A stretch of DNA of 64,000 nt from Nemophila menziesii (taxonomy: Eukaryota > Streptophyta > Magnoliopsida > Boraginales > Hydrophyllaceae): positions 61,062,154 through 61,126,153 of the forward strand of contig JARWIR010000002.1 in NCBI GenBank assembly GCA_029959085.1, written 5' to 3'. The translations under genes were made by a program, and so were the position numbers. The notes under the pieces are model-generated. The model ran no database searches. It saw only the letters and a list, made by a program, of their open reading frames with translations, and was not told the origin of the DNA. How positions within the stretch are numbered: position 1 is the first letter of the stretch; each line of letters opens with the position of its first letter. Below, in pieces: positions 61,331 through 64,000 of this stretch.

Positions 61331-62147
61331 TATTTGATTAAATTATAAATACAATAGTGTTTTTTTTAAGAAAAATTACAGTTGTGTTGCTTATCATATT
61401 TTTATACGAATCCTATAATGGCCATTTTATGACGGAAGGTTTTACCATATGAGAAGTGATGTGTATGGGTCTCATAATCTTTTGTGACTGTTGGATTGAG
61501 TAATTTGATATTATATTGTATATTTTGAATCGTTTTGTAGTACATAGCCATTTGGCTCAACTACTGGAGATGGTCCAATAGTAGTCAATTCTTATTCTTC
61601 AAATAACAATTGTGAGAAATGCTATATTACAACTGCTTTTATTTTTTCTCATTTCTTTATTCATTCCCTACTTTAGTTTTTTTACCCAACAAATATATAC
61701 TATTTACTTTCATTTTTTTCTAACCATTTATAAGATTACATACATCAAATGTTCCATTTCATATTAAAATGTTCTTAAAGCTATATGGTAATTATATGTA
61801 CCCGTTTAAATTTTTGACCTTTAAGATTTAAAAGATTCGATTTTATGACTATCTAATAATGAATTATTCCTTTTTTTTATATTTTAAAGAATTTCAGTTC
61901 TAGAAGCTCTTAGCTTTCTCAGGTAAGTTTTATTTGTTGAGTTTCAAAATTTATTTATGTGTATATATATATTTTTTAAATTTATTTTATATAAAGTGTG
62001 GATCTTTAATTTTGTAATTTTGATGTTTAGATCACTAATTTAACTGAAACGTAGATATAGTGCTTTTAGATTCTACAAATGAAAACCCCTTAACAGCTAT
62101 ACTTAATGAATTCTACAAAAATTCGAATAAATTGAGTTCGAGATAGA
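61331..62147. other. AT-rich stretch, nothing recognised
   Basis: No ORF or repeat seen. Confidence 0.5.
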
Positions 62148-62264
62148 ATGGCTAAGCTTAGATGGACAGAAGAAGCTCGCTATGGTGGAGAAGATCATCA
62201 GATAAGAGTCATAGTGGTGAAGGATACAACTCTGGATCAATATCTTTTCACTCGGAAAGATCAG
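62148..62264 (+). CDS. Possible first coding exon, 39 codons, unknown protein
   Basis: ATG (GAATGG context) opens a 117-nt frame starting MAKLRWTEEARYGG and ending FTRKDQ directly before GTTAGTCC, a fair splice donor in phase 0. Base composition is less AT-rich than the surroundings, and codon use looks coding (many charged residues, no stop). I do not recognise the protein and no second exon could be matched; the frame runs into a stop soon after the donor. It could also be a captured gene fragment. Confidence 0.3.
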
Positions 62265-62379
62265 GTTAGTCCTTTAAGTTTTTATATGTGTATCCAATTA
62301 GCCTGCTTAAATTTCTGATTATAAGGGCATATATAAAATATTTTTTAACAATTGCAAATGACCATTTTACTTCTTGACA

Positions 62380-62577
62380 CTCACCTTACCACCACTGAGC
62401 CACTCTCCTGTAGAAGAAAACCCCCGTCACTCGGGGACCATTCTCCAAAATCATCAACCCGGCTTGGCGAATAACCCGAACTCACCTTCCCACCAACAAT
62501 CTACTCTCCTGCAGAAGAAAACCGCCGCCACTTGGGGACCATTCTCCACTATCATCACCCCGGCTTGGCGAATAAAC
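62380..62577. repeat. Tandem duplication of a 100-bp GC-rich segment
   Basis: Copy 1 62380-62480 and copy 2 62481-62577, aligned through CTCACCTT, CTCTCCTG.AGAAGAAAAC, GGGGACCATTCTCCA, ATCATCA and CGGCTTGGCGAATAA. The pair creates a 90-codon ORF that has no other support. Confidence 0.85.
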
Positions 62578-62640
62578 CAAATAATTGTAAATAAATTATT
62601 TTTTACCATCAAAACTCTAATTACATTAATTGGAGTATTA

Positions 62641-64000
62641 TCTTGAATGAGTATGAATATTATATTGACTTTTGCTCTATAAAGGTTATAAAATGTGCCA
62701 CTTTTCTATTGCTTTTGTGGTAGGTTGAAATGCTATGCAACATTAATTAAATATTTAGTGGTTGTTTTAAATATGTTAATGCTCCCTAAATGCTTTTCTT
62801 ATTATCTATCCTAAGATAGAAAAGTTAATAGTAGAATATAATTTGAAGGTAAATAGTTTATGGACGTCATAATTTATATGGTGCGATTTATAGGCAGTGA
62901 ATTCTATTTATTTTACAATATAGGCATCTACCATGGTAGAACATTTTGGGCGTCAGTTATATGTATTACTTTTGGTTGCTGAGATGTATATTTGTCTATC
63001 AGATTAACATTAAAATTCGAACATCTGCTTTTCAAATGGTAGAAATTAGTTTGTAAGATGCGAAAACATATAAATCATATCAATAAGTTTATGTTGAATG
63101 TTTTATTTTCAAATTCTATGTTTAATTTACAAAATTAAACTTATATTTTATGTTCAGTCATTTTCATTTATATATGCTAAAATAGATTTTATTGATCATT
63201 CTCATTCTTCTAACCTTGCATTCTCTTTTCACTTATCCAAGGTTGTTGTTTCGACTGATGATTAATTAGTTCACTAATTAAGAATACGTTTGAACTTTAT
63301 TTCTGCACACCTATTCAACTTAGCATAAATTGATTCATGCGGTAGGATTTCCGCATTAATCTCTTCTTTAACCCATCTTATTACTACACAAAATAATTGA
63401 ATTTATACCTGATAAGTGTAAGCATTTTTTCAAAAAGTGGTTTGATTGTTGAATGGGTGTGCAATCTTAAAAGTAATTTCATGAGTTGTATTGTTAAAAA
63501 AATGATAACCTTAAGGTGAATTAGTGGTTCTTTATACCATTAAAAGTGTTATTTCAAATGTTATGTGAATCTTATGATGTTTGTGTATTTTTTTCTTTTT
63601 GTGACTTAGTTTTAGCATCATATAAGTCAAAAGATCGCAATAAAACATTATTGTTTGTGACGTCAAAGGACGTCCAGGAAGGTATTGTTGGAACTAGTAG
63701 GGATCATACTCTTTTTCTCTTAGTATGGACTCGATATTACATGGATAACCTAAAAAAGCCTTTTTTTTCTTGTAAATGTTATATATGAGGTATACCGCAT
63801 AATTGTATAAATTTGACGGTAGCTAACATTTTGTATCGATGGTAATATTTGTGATCTAATATATTGTGCTTTGATATAAACTCTTCACCTATAATAATAT
63901 GACATTTCATCAACATTGTGTTGGCTTTAGTTTCATTCTTGGGTTTTGATTTATTCAAAATTTGTGTTGGTTTATTCTGTTATATAAATTATATTATGAT
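62641..64000. other. AT-rich stretch to the window end
   Basis: No supported gene. A reading at 63546-63788 contains a slightly coding-looking stretch (63625-63740) but no known motif or exon borders. Confidence 0.45.

Noticed and set aside
63546..63788. 80-codon ORF near the right end
   Set aside because: Cys/Phe-rich start with no motif; only a short inner part looks coding, no splice borders found.

Overview
This looks like a stretch of nuclear DNA from a flowering plant, probably a eudicot. It is strongly AT-rich, has long (TA)n tracts and several classes of plant transposable element, and shows no operons or dense ORFs. I find no certainly intact host gene. The window is transposon and repeat territory with decayed gene fragments.

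Layout. (1) 1-596: one terminal part of a CACTA (En/Spm) transposon whose body lies left of the window. (2) 597-3016: AT-rich sequence with a (TA)n microsatellite and no recognisable gene. (3) 3017-32415: three head-to-tail copies of a 9.8 kb unit. Each carries, in order, an unidentified leader; an array of four diverged 0.8-1.0 kb sub-repeats holding a TATA box and a 31-codon ORF; an exon-like fragment; a broken copy of the nitrate-transporter accessory gene NAR2/NRT3; and, on the minus strand, the 3' part of a Ty1/copia retrotransposon (reverse transcriptase, RNase H, PPT, 3' LTR). Unit 3 runs on into the copia integrase up to about 33750. (4) 33751-35540: a fourth, older and more diverged copy of only the NAR2-containing segment, without copia.

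(5) 36401-56840: a nest of related Ty3/gypsy (Athila/Tat-like) elements with tRNA-Asp-type primer sites. E0 (minus, 36401-39199) has a partial 5' LTR, PBS and broken gag. A 249-bp Tourist/PIF-Harbinger-type MITE (39203-39451, TAA target duplication) sits at its junction with E1. E1 (plus, 39455-44751) has a protease remnant, a plant-transposon-protein ORF and a 3' LTR. E2 (plus, 45365-53059) is structurally complete, with two 1.57 kb LTRs, PBS, PPT and a GACAT target duplication. It has lost capsid and nearly all of pol but keeps a 332-codon open gag-derived frame. E2 lies inside the 3' LTR of E3 (minus; LTR start 44752-45364, internal region 53067 to about 56840), entering five bases that begin two bases into that LTR.

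(6) 56841-64000: AT-rich sequence with a weak promoter-like region, a small GC-rich tandem duplication and one possible exon.

The most interesting signals are non-coding and shared between the gypsy elements. There is a hairpin beside the PPT whose stem differs between elements by two compensated base pairs. There is an array of TGCGGT-NN-ACCGCA inverted repeats between the coding blocks. There is also a G-rich block of about 23 nt that is identical in three otherwise diverged elements.
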